Positions 29,775-40,636 of a stretch of 43,668 nt of DNA are shown here, in pieces. Below the pieces are notes generated by a model. It had not been told where the DNA came from and did not search any database. It worked only from the letters and a program-made list of their open reading frames with translations. Source of the DNA: Pseudomonadales bacterium (GTDB lineage Bacteria > Pseudomonadota > Gammaproteobacteria > Pseudomonadales > Pseudohongiellaceae); NCBI GenBank assembly GCA_023256835.1, contig JALREE010000146.1:1-43668 (forward strand). Direction: 5' to 3'. Numbering within the stretch: the stretch's first letter is position 1; every line of letters begins with the position of its first letter. Position numbers and translations under genes: made by a program.

Positions 29775-31874
29775 TCACTCGCGCAGCGGCAGGCGCAACC
29801 AGGGGCCGTCCACGCGCTGCTGCGCCTCGCCCGGCTGACTGAAATCGCACACCCCCTGAGAGAACACTGCTTCCAGTCTGCTCCATTGCGCGTCGCTGAA
29901 GCTGACTGGGTAAGCGGCCCGTTCCAGAGGCCGGCGCGCACAGGCAATCAGGTCTTCCGCGAGTGCGCCACCGGCTGCGAGGCGGGGGCTGGCATGCACC
30001 GGGTACAGCCCGAGGCACTGTCCCGGGGACGACAGGTCGAGCACTTCCTCGATGCGCTCGTTCGCGGCTGTCCAGCAGGCGTCCACCGCCATGGCCGGTC
30101 GGGCCCGGCTCAGTCGTGTACGTGGCGGGGCATCCGGGTCCTGCGACTGCAAGGCATCCAGCCATCGGGTCATGGTCTGCAGCGCCAGCGTGCGCAGCGG
30201 TTCCAGCGGCAGGCTGGCGGCCTGGACCCAGATGCGCTGATTGTCGGCGTCCCCGTTGGCCTGGCGCAGTCGCTCGCGGATCTGCAGATCATGCAGGAAA
30301 TCCTGGGCATCCCCCTTCCCGTCGGTATAGGCGCGATACTGCAGGATCGGAATGCTGGCGAGCGACCCGGCCCCGCGGTTGATGCGCCCGCTGCGATAGG
30401 CCAGGGCGATACCTGCAGAAGGTGCCTGCGTGCGTTGCGCCACCCAGCGGCCGTCGCGATCCACCCCGCCAAGCCGTTCATTCAACTCCACGAAGGCATC
30501 CGGACCGATGCGGCCGTCGATCAAGGCCTGCAGGCCGTACTGCACGCCACGATTGTCCAGCACTTGATGGGCGAATCCGGTGCTCGGGTCCCGCCCGACG
30601 CTGGCGACATTGGTGTCGAACAAGGTGCAGCGCGCGCCGCCAGGATTGCGTTCGGGGTGGTAGACGAGGGCCTCGTCAATGCCGCACCCGGCTTCTGCCA
30701 CGATGACGTCCATCGGGCTGCTCGCCCAGGCCACGCAGGTGCCCGCGGAGAAGCCTTCCACTGCCTGGCGCTGCTCAGCGCTCCAGGCGAGGGAGGATTG
30801 CTCGAAATAGCGCTGCAGCAGCCGACAGTCGGTCACGGCATTGCGCATGCTGAAGGCGTCGGGCTCACTCATGCCGGGCAGCAGGCCGTTGAGCAGACCG
30901 GGGTAGTTCTGGGCGACGAGCAGAGTCAGTGCGGCGCCGCCTGCCTCGCCCAGTCCCAGGGTCCACACGGGTTCGCCATACTGTTCGATGAAGTGCTCCT
31001 TGAGCAGCATCGTCGTTTCGGCGGCCAGGACGTCATTGCACTGATGGCCCAGCACCATGAATGAGGAAACGGCATGGGCGAAACCTGCCCCGAGCAGCGT
31101 GGCGTCGAGCACGCTCTCCAGCGCGCGCGAGCCCTGGTTGTACTGCGTGCCGCAGCCGCCGCCATAACTGAAGGCCAGTCGCTGGTTCCAGCTGCGCACG
31201 GCATCCCATTCGCCATAGGTGCGGCGCGGGTCGTCCAGCACGGCGATGTGATAGAGCGCCCGATTGCGGGTGCCGGACTCCACGCGCACGATGAAAGGCA
31301 GGCGCTCACCGGGGCGGAACTCGGTGTAGGCCAGATCCTCGGGGTAGGGCGCGGTGATGTCGTTGATCTGCCGGAAGTCGCCCGCTTGGCTGCGGTAGAA
31401 ATGGCGAATCTGCGTCACCGTGGAACAGTCGGCGTCCAGGGGCTCGCCGAACCCCTGTTCTGTCGCGGTACACACGAAGGGCTGCAGGGCAGGGCCGCTG
31501 AACACAGGGCCAGTCGTCGAATGATTCAGCAGAGTGACCTGGGAGCGTGCGCTGCCGGCGCCGTCCATGGCCACCAGTGCGTTAGGGCCGTCACTCAGGC
31601 CGGTGACGAGCGCCTTGAGGCTGTTGTCGCGCGGGTCGAGCGAGAACAACTCGCTGATGTCGCGGCCGTCCAGAGCCACCTGCACGGTGTTGAGGGGTAC
31701 GCCGGCACTGGTGATCGAGATCAGCGCGTCGCCGCCACTCACCATGTCTGGACGAGTGGACAGCACATGAATGGCAATCGCTTGGGCGGGCGCTGGTTCG
31801 GGCGAAGGGGAGTCGCGACTGCAGGCCGTCAGCAAGCTGGCGAGCAGGATGGCGGGCAAGAGGGCGCGTGGCAT
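29775..31874 (-). CDS. DUF6351-like (tannase-like) lipoprotein
   Basis: Lipobox LLASLLTACSRD; IHVLSTRPDMVSGGDALISI; QPFVCTATEQGFGEPLDADC; AQNYPGLLNGLLPGMSEPDA. ATG at 31874. Confidence 0.75.
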   Translation of the reverse strand: MPRALLPAILLASLLTACSRDSPSPEPAPAQAIAIHVLSTRPDMVSGGDALISITSAGVPLNTVQVALDGRDISELFSLDPRDNSLKALVTGLSDGPNALVAMDGAGSARSQVTLLNHSTTGPVFSGPALQPFVCTATEQGFGEPLDADCSTVTQIRHFYRSQAGDFRQINDITAPYPEDLAYTEFRPGERLPFIVRVESGTRNRALYHIAVLDDPRRTYGEWDAVRSWNQRLAFSYGGGCGTQYNQGSRALESVLDATLLGAGFAHAVSSFMVLGHQCNDVLAAETTMLLKEHFIEQYGEPVWTLGLGEAGGAALTLLVAQNYPGLLNGLLPGMSEPDAFSMRNAVTDCRLLQRYFEQSSLAWSAEQRQAVEGFSAGTCVAWASSPMDVIVAEAGCGIDEALVYHPERNPGGARCTLFDTNVASVGRDPSTGFAHQVLDNRGVQYGLQALIDGRIGPDAFVELNERLGGVDRDGRWVAQRTQAPSAGIALAYRSGRINRGAGSLASIPILQYRAYTDGKGDAQDFLHDLQIRERLRQANGDADNQRIWVQAASLPLEPLRTLALQTMTRWLDALQSQDPDAPPRTRLSRARPAMAVDACWTAANERIEEVLDLSSPGQCLGLYPVHASPRLAAGGALAEDLIACARRPLERAAYPVSFSDAQWSRLEAVFSQGVCDFSQPGEAQQRVDGPWLRLPLRE

Positions 31875-31893
31875 GAGGACTCCGGACGAAGCG

Positions 31894-31919
31894 CCGCGCC
31901 GGGACTTGTCCCGGCGCGG
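31894..31919 (-). terminator. GC hairpin downstream of amtB
   Basis: ccgcgccggga-cttg-tcccggcgcgg, perfect 11-bp stem, just past the amtB stop. No U-tract. Confidence 0.5.
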
Positions 31920-31926
31920 GCAGGTG

Positions 31927-33243
<1,317 letters not shown>

Positions 33244-33254
33244 GGCGGCTCTCC

Positions 33255-33770
<516 letters not shown>

Positions 33771-35000
33771 CTACGCATTCGCGAGCGCCTTCTCGCGCTG
33801 CAGTGCCTGCACCGAGCGAATCAGTGGCAGCAAGAACACAAGGAAAATGACGATCGAGGCAATGCCCAGAGCGCTCAGCGCCACGGGCAATCCCTGGGTC
33901 TCGGCCACGCGTCCCAGCAGCGGGCCGGTCAGCACGAAGCCAAGACGAAAGTTCAGACTGGTGAGCGAGTTCACCGTGGCCCGCACGTTGCCCGGCACGC
34001 GGCGATTGAGCGCATTCACCATGATCACCTGACACAGGCCGCGGCAGAAGAACAGGATGAAACCCACCAGTATTCCCGCCCAGCCTTGCAGCCACGCCAT
34101 GCCGAAATGCCCGAGCACCGGCAGCAGACCGATCAGCGTCAGTGCGAACACCGGCCCGCGACTGCGCTCCAGGTAGCGTCCGCACTGACTCGCCATGCCG
34201 ACGGTGAAGCTCTGGGCGAACCACAGCGAGCCGAACGTCACCAGTGACAAGCCCTGCGCCTCCCAATAGGGCTGCACCAGCCAGGCCACGTGAAACGTGC
34301 AGAGGTTGTAGAGCGGGATCGCGACGAAAGTCTGTCGCAGGATCTTGTCGCCCTGCATCAGGTGCCCATAGATCGCCCTGAAGCCCCGCAACGGTCGGGT
34401 GCCAGGTGCCTCACGACTGGGGGGCTCATGCAGCAGAAGCGCTAGCACCAGACAAACCCAGGCCACGCCGGCCTGTGCCGCCACCATCAGATCGAAGGAG
34501 TTCACGGCCAGTGCCCCGCCAGCCAGGGCCCCTGCGCCCTCTGCAAACGCCTTGGTGGACGACAGATGGGCGATGCTGCCGGTGTGGGCGTCCTCGGAGT
34601 CCGACAAGGCTTTCTCGGTGTCGTACAACAGGGCCAGGTCGGCACCTGACATCATGCTGGCGGCGACACCTAGCAGGCACTCGAAGACCAGCAGTTGCAC
34701 GAAGCTGTCGGCGAACACCAGCCAGCCGTAACCCAGCCCGTGGGCGATGCTGCCGATCAGCAGCACTGTGCGCCGGCCGAAGCGGTCGGCCAGCATGCCC
34801 GAAGGTGCCTCGAGTACCACGATGAAGCCGGCATAGACGGCCTGCAGGTAGAAGATATCGCCAAGGCTCAGTCCCTTCGATTCAAAGAACGGCACGATCA
34901 CCGGCACGATCAGCATGAACATGTGAAAGAAGGCCAGTGCATGAATGATGCGGATGTTGCGTTGCAGCGCCGCAGTGCCGAGCTGGTTTTTTTCAGGCAT
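33771..35000 (-). CDS. MFS transporter
   Basis: IHALAFFHMFMLIVPVIVPFFESKGLSLGDIFYLQAVYAGFIVVLEAPSGMLADRFGRRTVLLIGSIAHGLGYGWLVF with 12-TM-like pattern. ATG at 35000. Confidence 0.94.
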   Translation of the reverse strand: MPEKNQLGTAALQRNIRIIHALAFFHMFMLIVPVIVPFFESKGLSLGDIFYLQAVYAGFIVVLEAPSGMLADRFGRRTVLLIGSIAHGLGYGWLVFADSFVQLLVFECLLGVAASMMSGADLALLYDTEKALSDSEDAHTGSIAHLSSTKAFAEGAGALAGGALAVNSFDLMVAAQAGVAWVCLVLALLLHEPPSREAPGTRPLRGFRAIYGHLMQGDKILRQTFVAIPLYNLCTFHVAWLVQPYWEAQGLSLVTFGSLWFAQSFTVGMASQCGRYLERSRGPVFALTLIGLLPVLGHFGMAWLQGWAGILVGFILFFCRGLCQVIMVNALNRRVPGNVRATVNSLTSLNFRLGFVLTGPLLGRVAETQGLPVALSALGIASIVIFLVFLLPLIRSVQALQREKALANA

Positions 35001-35053
35001 AAGTCCCCCTCTGCACACCCGTTGTGGATGCACACTGGCAATTGTTCAGGTCG

Positions 35054-35096
35054 AAAAAAAAGGCCTCGGAGTTCGGCGGGAACTCGGAGGCCTTTT
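35054..35096 (-). terminator. Intrinsic terminator upstream of the MFS gene
   Basis: Minus strand aaaaggcctccgagttc-ccgcc-gaactccgaggccttttTTTT: 17-bp stem with one mismatch, followed by a T-tract (8 T in total). Confidence 0.88.
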
Positions 35097-35125
35097 CAGG
35101 GTTCAATCATTATTGAATCAGAAGT

Positions 35126-35236
35126 TTACTCCAAGCCACTCTCCCGGGCGTTTTTCACCGCAATATGCAGCGCGCGCACATCGACGCTGGTCGATGTGTG
35201 CATGCAGACTGTGCGGCTGGTGCGTGGGGTGAACAT
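35126..35236 (-). CDS. Putative 36-codon leader ORF or small protein
   Basis: MFTPRTSRTVCMHTSTSVDVRALHIAVKNARESGLE*; lies between a sigma70-like promoter and the intrinsic terminator on the same strand. Confidence 0.35.
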   Translation of the reverse strand: MFTPRTSRTVCMHTSTSVDVRALHIAVKNARESGLE

Positions 35237-35277
35237 GATGACTCTCTGGTGTTGCAATCTGGTTCAAGACGGCGCGA

Positions 35278-35305
35278 AGTCTATGCCTTTGCAAAGGCAT
35301 GTCAA
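35278..35305 (-). promoter_or_regulatory. Sigma70-like promoter with palindromic spacer (putative operator)
   Basis: Minus strand TTGACA-tgcctttgcaaaggca-TAGACT. The 18-bp atgcctttgcaaaggcat (35283-35300) is a perfect palindrome. Confidence 0.7.
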
Positions 35306-35322
35306 GCAGAAAACTGTTCGTT

Positions 35323-35691
35323 TCAGAAAATAGTTTTGGTGCCTGCCACCATGAAGATGTAGCCGGCCGTCACAAGGGCCAGCGCGAAGCAGGCGATGCG
35401 GGCCTGACGCGTGCGGGCGGTGCGCATCACGGCGACACCGAGACCGATGTAGACCAGCAGACCGACGATCTTGGCCCCGACCCAGGGCGCCACCCAGGGG
35501 TACATGCCGGACATCACCACCAGGGTGATGGCTGTCAGCAGCAGAAAGGTGTCGATGACGTGGGGGAGCACACGCACCAGCTTTTTCTCGACGATGGGGG
35601 ACTCCTTGATCTTGAGGATTCCGCGCACCAGAAAACCGAGGACGGAAATCGAGGCGAGGGACATGTGCAGGATCTTGATGAAGGTATACAT
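35323..35691 (-). CDS. SirB2-family membrane protein
   Basis: MYTFIKILHMSLASISVLGFLVRGILKIKESPIVEKKLVRVLPHVIDTFLLLTAITLVVMSG. Confidence 0.85.
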   Translation of the reverse strand: MYTFIKILHMSLASISVLGFLVRGILKIKESPIVEKKLVRVLPHVIDTFLLLTAITLVVMSGMYPWVAPWVGAKIVGLLVYIGLGVAVMRTARTRQARIACFALALVTAGYIFMVAGTKTIF

Positions 35692-35755
35692 GATGCGCGT
35701 GGGGCTCCTGTTGCTGCGGGTGGTGGGGCAGAGCGGGCGATGATAGAGCAAAGGC

Positions 35756-36424
35756 TCAGCGCAGGGAATCGAGCCAGGGCTGCAGTTCGTCCCAGTCGAT
35801 GGGGAACACATGACTGGCTCCCGGGGCGATACGTGCGTCAACGCGAGCCCCTGCCGAGGTCAGGGCATCGCGAATGGCCGGCAACTGCTTGTCCCAGCGC
35901 AGGTAGTCGTTCTCGCCGATGCGCAGAAACACGGGCAGGTCGGTGAAGTCCCCCGGCGCACTGCTGTCGCGCAGGATGCCCGGCACCGCCACCACGCCGT
36001 AGTAGTTGCCCGGGTTGCGTCCGGCGATCTCCAGCGCCGAGGTGCCGCCGTCGGAGACCCCGACGAGCAGAGTCTTGCCGACCTCGATGGCGGGCAGCTG
36101 CTGCAGATGGGCAATGATCTGGGGAATTCTCTCGCCGTTGCGGCCGGCAAAGCCACCGGCATCGGGAGCCACCGGGAAGGCGATCACCCAGCCACGGCTG
36201 GCCAGTTCATGACCGAGCCAGAATTGCGCGCGCACGATGTATTCATTGGCAGCACCACCGGACATCAGCACGCTGAGCGGCCACGGGCCCTCGCCGCTCG
36301 CCTTGGGATAGAACACGAACACCTTCACCGAGCTGCCATCGTCGAGCATGATCAGCTCCTCCGCCGCCCGGGTCAGAGCGGGGAGCAGCAGGATCAGGAA
36401 TGCAAACGTGCGCAACAGATTCAT
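35756..36424 (-). CDS. Secreted alpha/beta hydrolase (dienelactone-hydrolase/PHB-depolymerase-like)
   Basis: Signal peptide MNLLRTFAFLILLLPALTRAA; nucleophile elbow VGVSDGGTSAL; GASHVFPIDWDEL for the His. Confidence 0.8.
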   Translation of the reverse strand: MNLLRTFAFLILLLPALTRAAEELIMLDDGSSVKVFVFYPKASGEGPWPLSVLMSGGAANEYIVRAQFWLGHELASRGWVIAFPVAPDAGGFAGRNGERIPQIIAHLQQLPAIEVGKTLLVGVSDGGTSALEIAGRNPGNYYGVVAVPGILRDSSAPGDFTDLPVFLRIGENDYLRWDKQLPAIRDALTSAGARVDARIAPGASHVFPIDWDELQPWLDSLR

Positions 36425-36542
36425 GAGCCTTGCCAGGAGCTTGTAGGATGTCTTGAAGTCTAGCAGCAAACCGCAGGATGCAAGCAGGGATTCGACAAAC
36501 AGCTTGAGTTCTCGGGTCGTCGCAGCACCGCAAGGCTCCGCC

Positions 36543-38756
36543 TCAGTCGGCCGTCAAACGGACGGGCACGGCCTTGAAGCCCGGCGTCTGGCTGCGCGGG
36601 TCGGTGTGCAGCGGCACCAGCACATTGGCTTCCGGGAAATACATCAACAGATTCCCGCGCCGGATATCGAAGGGTTTCACCTTGAGTCCGGCAAGCCTGC
36701 CCGCGCTGCTGGTCAGGGTGACACGCTGATCCTCCTGCAGGCCGGCCGCGCGCATGTCGGCTGGATGCATCATCACGATCTGCCGCTCGCTCTGGCGCCG
36801 GTAGGTATCCTTGTCCGAGTACACGATGGTGTTGAACTGGCCTTCGCTGCGCACCGTGCTGAGCATGAATTCACGATCGCCAAGAACGGGGCGCGCCGCC
36901 TGTGCAGTCGGGCGCAGGAAGTGCGCGCGCCCGTCCGCCGTGGCGAAGCGCGGTTGCTCGAGATGGCGCTCGCCGACATGGAATTCCTGCCTCGTGTCGT
37001 CGATCTCGCCCAGCGCGGCGTACCCGGGGATCACGCGGGCAATCGCCTGGCGGATACTGCGATGTGCCGCGAAGGCCGAAAAATCCAGGATGTCGCGCGG
37101 GATCACCCGCTCGGCAATGCGGCTAAGCAGCTCGACTTCGGAACACAGGCCCTCTATGCGCTCGAAGCCGCCGTCGCTCAGGCGCACGTAATTGAACATG
37201 GACTCCTGCGTGGTGGGCTGTGTCTCTTCGTCACGCACGCGAATCGGCAGCACCAGACATTCCTCGCCGAGACCATGGACGTGGCCGAGGTTGAGTGTCG
37301 AGCTGAACTGGACCCGGAAGGGAATGGCCGCGAGAGCACGCGCCGCGAACTGGCTGTCAGGACTCGCGGCATACAGATTGCCGCCGAGCAGCACGGCCGC
37401 ATCGATGCGCCCCTCCTGCGCGGCACGCAGGCAGGCCAGGGTGTCCATGCCGGCCGTCTGCGGCAGACGTATGCCGAGGCTGGTCTCGAGGCGTTCGAAC
37501 ACCTGCTGTTTCAGCGCCGGGGTGACGCCCATCGAGCCCACGCCCTGCACATTGCTGTGCCCCCGCAGCGGCAGCAGACCCTTGCCGGGTGCGCCCAGCA
37601 TGCCGCGCAGCAGCGCCAGATTGCTGATGGCCTCGATGTTCTCCACGCCGTGTCGATGATGCGTGACGCCCATGCCCCAGGCGAACACGCAGGCATGACT
37701 GCGCTGGTACAGCTGCGCCAGCTGCTGCAGCTGTGCCGGCTCCACGCCGGATTCCTCGCACAGTCGCGACCAGTCGAGTGCGCGCAAGTGATCGGCGTAC
37801 TCGGCAAATCCCGCGCAGTGTTCGGCAATGAAGCGGGCATCCTCGCCGCCATTCTCAAGCACCGCCTTGGCGATGCCTTGCAACAGTGCCAGGTCGCCTC
37901 CGACATGGGGTTGCACATAGAGCGAAGCCACGGGGGCACCCCCGACGATCATGGAATGCAGATGGCTCGGCGAGGCGAAACGCAGCAGGCCAGGCTCGCG
38001 CGCCGGGTTGATCACGATCACCTGGCCACCGCGACGGCGGCACTCGATCAGCACCTTGAGAAAGCGCGGGTGGTTGGACGCCGGATTGGCGCCGATCACG
38101 AAGAATGTGTCGGCCAGCGGCAGATCCTGGAACTGCACTGAGGCCGTGCCGGTCCCGATGGCGGCCTGCAGGCCCACGCCCGAGGCCTGATGGCAGTAAT
38201 AGGAGCAGTTGTTCACATGATTGCTGCCGAACACCCGGGCGAACAACTGCAGCAGAAAGGCGGCTTCATTGGACGACCGGCCGGAGGCGTAAAAGAAGCT
38301 GCGCTGGGGGTCCGTGCCTTGCAGCCGCTCGCTGATCCGCGTGATGGCCTCGTCGTGGCTGATCACCTGATAGCGATCAGCGCCTGGCGCCTTGTACAGT
38401 GGGTGCGCGAGACGGCCCAGCGCTTCGAGTTCGCGGCCGCTGAGGGTGGCGAGATCCTGCAGCGACGTCTGCTCGAACAGGGCCCGAGGAATGGCGGGGC
38501 GCAGATCGCCCGACTGGGCCTGCAGGTTCTTGTTGCAGATCTCGATGCCATGGCTGTGTTCGTTGTGCAGACCGCCGCGCTGACCACCGGTGCCGAACGC
38601 GCAGGCCTTGCAGGTGTTCTTCGAGCGCACTGCTTCGGCCAGCCGGCGCGGACCGGCTTCGGCGGCAAGCCCGAGGACATAGCGCACGGCCTTCAGACCA
38701 CCGCCGGTGGGCAGGGACTTTGTGTCGAGCACCGCGTCGGTGACGGGCGACTTCAC
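36543..38756 (-). CDS. Molybdopterin oxidoreductase, FdhF/YdeP-like alpha subunit
   Basis: KNTCKACAFGTGGQRGGLHNE; FFYASGRSSNEAAFLLQLFARVFGSNHVNNCSYYCHQASGVGL; GANPASNHPRFLKVLIE; C-terminal RQIVMMHPADMRAAGL. GTG at 38756 (VKSPVTDAV), not the longer ORF start. Confidence 0.9.
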   Translation of the reverse strand: MKSPVTDAVLDTKSLPTGGGLKAVRYVLGLAAEAGPRRLAEAVRSKNTCKACAFGTGGQRGGLHNEHSHGIEICNKNLQAQSGDLRPAIPRALFEQTSLQDLATLSGRELEALGRLAHPLYKAPGADRYQVISHDEAITRISERLQGTDPQRSFFYASGRSSNEAAFLLQLFARVFGSNHVNNCSYYCHQASGVGLQAAIGTGTASVQFQDLPLADTFFVIGANPASNHPRFLKVLIECRRRGGQVIVINPAREPGLLRFASPSHLHSMIVGGAPVASLYVQPHVGGDLALLQGIAKAVLENGGEDARFIAEHCAGFAEYADHLRALDWSRLCEESGVEPAQLQQLAQLYQRSHACVFAWGMGVTHHRHGVENIEAISNLALLRGMLGAPGKGLLPLRGHSNVQGVGSMGVTPALKQQVFERLETSLGIRLPQTAGMDTLACLRAAQEGRIDAAVLLGGNLYAASPDSQFAARALAAIPFRVQFSSTLNLGHVHGLGEECLVLPIRVRDEETQPTTQESMFNYVRLSDGGFERIEGLCSEVELLSRIAERVIPRDILDFSAFAAHRSIRQAIARVIPGYAALGEIDDTRQEFHVGERHLEQPRFATADGRAHFLRPTAQAARPVLGDREFMLSTVRSEGQFNTIVYSDKDTYRRQSERQIVMMHPADMRAAGLQEDQRVTLTSSAGRLAGLKVKPFDIRRGNLLMYFPEANVLVPLHTDPRSQTPGFKAVPVRLTAD

Positions 38757-39145
38757 GGGGTTTCCTGCAGGCCGAGCACTTCCATGCGCTCGCTGGAGGC
38801 GACCGTCACCCGCACGCCCTGCACGGTGGTGAAGGCCCGCTCGTCCAGCTCGCTGCGGCGTACTTCGTAGGTGATCGGCGCGCTGCCGCCCTCGCGGTGC
38901 AGCACGACCTGCAGCACGGCGTTGTCCTGTTGCCACTGCAGATAGTAGAGATAGCTGCCCAGCCCGAGGATCAGGGCCAGCAACAGCCAGGCGGCGAAGC
39001 GGTAATCGTTGAGCTCCGGGGGCGCCGTCTGTGCCAGTGCGCGGCCATGGCCGACAGCATCGCGCAGGCGCTGTTGACGCACCTGGCGCAGCCACAGCAG
39101 GCCGAGCAGCACGATAATGAAAGTCAGAAGAATTTTTCCGAGCAT
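38753..39145 (-). CDS. Small inner-membrane protein of unknown function, coupled to the molybdoenzyme gene
   Basis: MLGKILLTFIIVLLGLLWLRQVRQQRL...YRFAAWLLLALILGLGSYLYYLQW; its stop overlaps the downstream start (GTGA). Confidence 0.75.
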   Translation of the reverse strand: MLGKILLTFIIVLLGLLWLRQVRQQRLRDAVGHGRALAQTAPPELNDYRFAAWLLLALILGLGSYLYYLQWQQDNAVLQVVLHREGGSAPITYEVRRSELDERAFTTVQGVRVTVASSERMEVLGLQETP

Positions 39146-39339
39146 GCCTGGGCCCGCGTGATCGCTTTGCCGGCATCATAGCAGCGTGCTTCGCGGCTTC
39201 GCCAGCACGCAGGCTCTGCGTCCATGCGCGGATTGTGGCCGCCGCCCGGGCAGTGCCATAATACCGGCCCACACACGCGGGCACTCCCTGCCGACCCCCA
39301 AGCGCGAGAATTCTCGAAGAAAAACAAAGAGGAAGCACC

Positions 39340-40365
39340 ATGAAAGCCGTTGGAGTTCACAATTCACTGCCCGTGACAGATCCCCAGGCCCTGCAGGATG
39401 TCGAGATCCCGGCACCCGTCGCCAGCGGACGTTTCCTGCTGGTGCGAGTGCGCGCCGTCTCCGTCAATCCCGTGGACACCAAGATTCGTCTGAATGCCGG
39501 CAGCCGGCTGGAACAGCCCCGCATTCTCGGTTGGGACTGTGCCGGAGTGGTGGAAGCGGTGGGTGAGCAGTGCTCGCTGTTCAAGCCTGGCGATGAAGTC
39601 TATTACGCAGGGGATGTGACCCGCGCCGGCTGCAACAGCGAACTGCATCTGATCGACGAGCGCATCGTGGGCCGCAAGCCGTCCACGCTGTCCTTCGACG
39701 ACGCGGCCGCAATGCCGCTGACCACGATCACCGCCTGGGAGGCGCTGTTCGAGCGTCTGGGCATCGCGAGGGATCGTGCTGCCAACAAGGGCAAGTCCAT
39801 CCTGATCATCGGCGGTGCCGGGGGCGTGGGCTCCATCGCGATCCAGCTGGCCAAGCAGCTTGCCGGACTGCACGTGATTGCCACCGCCTCGCGTCCGGAG
39901 ACGGAAAAATGGTGCATGGAGATGGGTGCCGACGAAGTCATCAATCATCGCGAGGCGCTGGCCGACGAGTTCAAGCTGATCGGCTGCAGCAGCGTGAACT
40001 ACATCCTTTGCCTCGTGGGCACTGCCCAGCACTGGCATGGCATGGCCGATGTGATCGCTCCCCAGGGCCGCATCTGTCTGATCGTCGACACTGAAGCGAA
40101 CCAGCCAGTCAATATCAACCTGTTCAAGCCCAAGAGCGTGTCCATCAGCTGGGAGTTCATGTTCACGCGTGCCCGCTTCCAGACGCCGGACATGGCGGAA
40201 CAGGGCGTGCTGCTGAACGAGGCCGCACGTCTGCTCGACGACGGGATCCTGCGGCACACCCGCACCGAACACTACGGGCCTCTCAATGCCGCCAATCTGC
40301 TCAAGGCGCATGCGAAGCTCGAGTCCGGCACCATGCTGGGCAAACTGGTACTGACGGTCGGCTGA
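39340..40365 (+). CDS. Zinc-type alcohol dehydrogenase/quinone oxidoreductase family (MDR superfamily)
   Basis: MKAVGVHNSLPV...VRVRAVSVNPVDTKIR...GWDCAGVVEAVGEQCSLFKPGDEVYYAG...IIGGAGGVGSIAIQLAKQLAGLHVIATASRPET. Confidence 0.95.
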   Translation: MKAVGVHNSLPVTDPQALQDVEIPAPVASGRFLLVRVRAVSVNPVDTKIRLNAGSRLEQPRILGWDCAGVVEAVGEQCSLFKPGDEVYYAGDVTRAGCNSELHLIDERIVGRKPSTLSFDDAAAMPLTTITAWEALFERLGIARDRAANKGKSILIIGGAGGVGSIAIQLAKQLAGLHVIATASRPETEKWCMEMGADEVINHREALADEFKLIGCSSVNYILCLVGTAQHWHGMADVIAPQGRICLIVDTEANQPVNINLFKPKSVSISWEFMFTRARFQTPDMAEQGVLLNEAARLLDDGILRHTRTEHYGPLNAANLLKAHAKLESGTMLGKLVLTVG

Positions 40366-40414
40366 ACCACGGTGTCTGCGCACACCGCCCCGGCCACCCA
40401 CAGGAGACGATGAA

Positions 40415-40636
40415 ATGGATCGCATGATCGGCATCTTGCAACTGCTGCTGTCCGGGGTGCTCGGCACCATGGCGCTGGCCACGCTCTACAATATCGTGCT
40501 GATCGCCATGCGCCCCGAGACCACGTCGGTCGCGAGTGCCGCCATGGGGCAACTGGTCGTGGTGATCTTCCTGGCCGTCTGGTCCAGGGTGTTCTTCGTG
40601 AAAGGGCAGGAGCGGGTGCGCAGCAGGAAGTCATGA
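40415..40636 (+). CDS. Small hypothetical membrane protein
   Basis: MDRMIGILQLLLSGVLGTMALATLYNIVLIAMRPE...GQLVVVIFLAVWSRVFFVKGQE; ATGA overlap with ribF. Confidence 0.6.
   Translation: MDRMIGILQLLLSGVLGTMALATLYNIVLIAMRPETTSVASAAMGQLVVVIFLAVWSRVFFVKGQERVRSRKS

Noticed and set aside
35118-35300. 60-aa minus-strand ORF with a His-rich stretch (ESHHVHPTHQPHSLHAH), suggestive of a his leader or metal-binding peptide
   Set aside because: Its ATG lies inside the promoter palindrome, upstream of the predicted TSS, and the His-rich run is one frame away from the better placed 36-codon ORF; no histidine gene is downstream.
36453-38141. 562-aa plus-strand ORF opposite the molybdoenzyme
   Set aside because: Shadow frame of a clear FdhF/YdeP-like gene.
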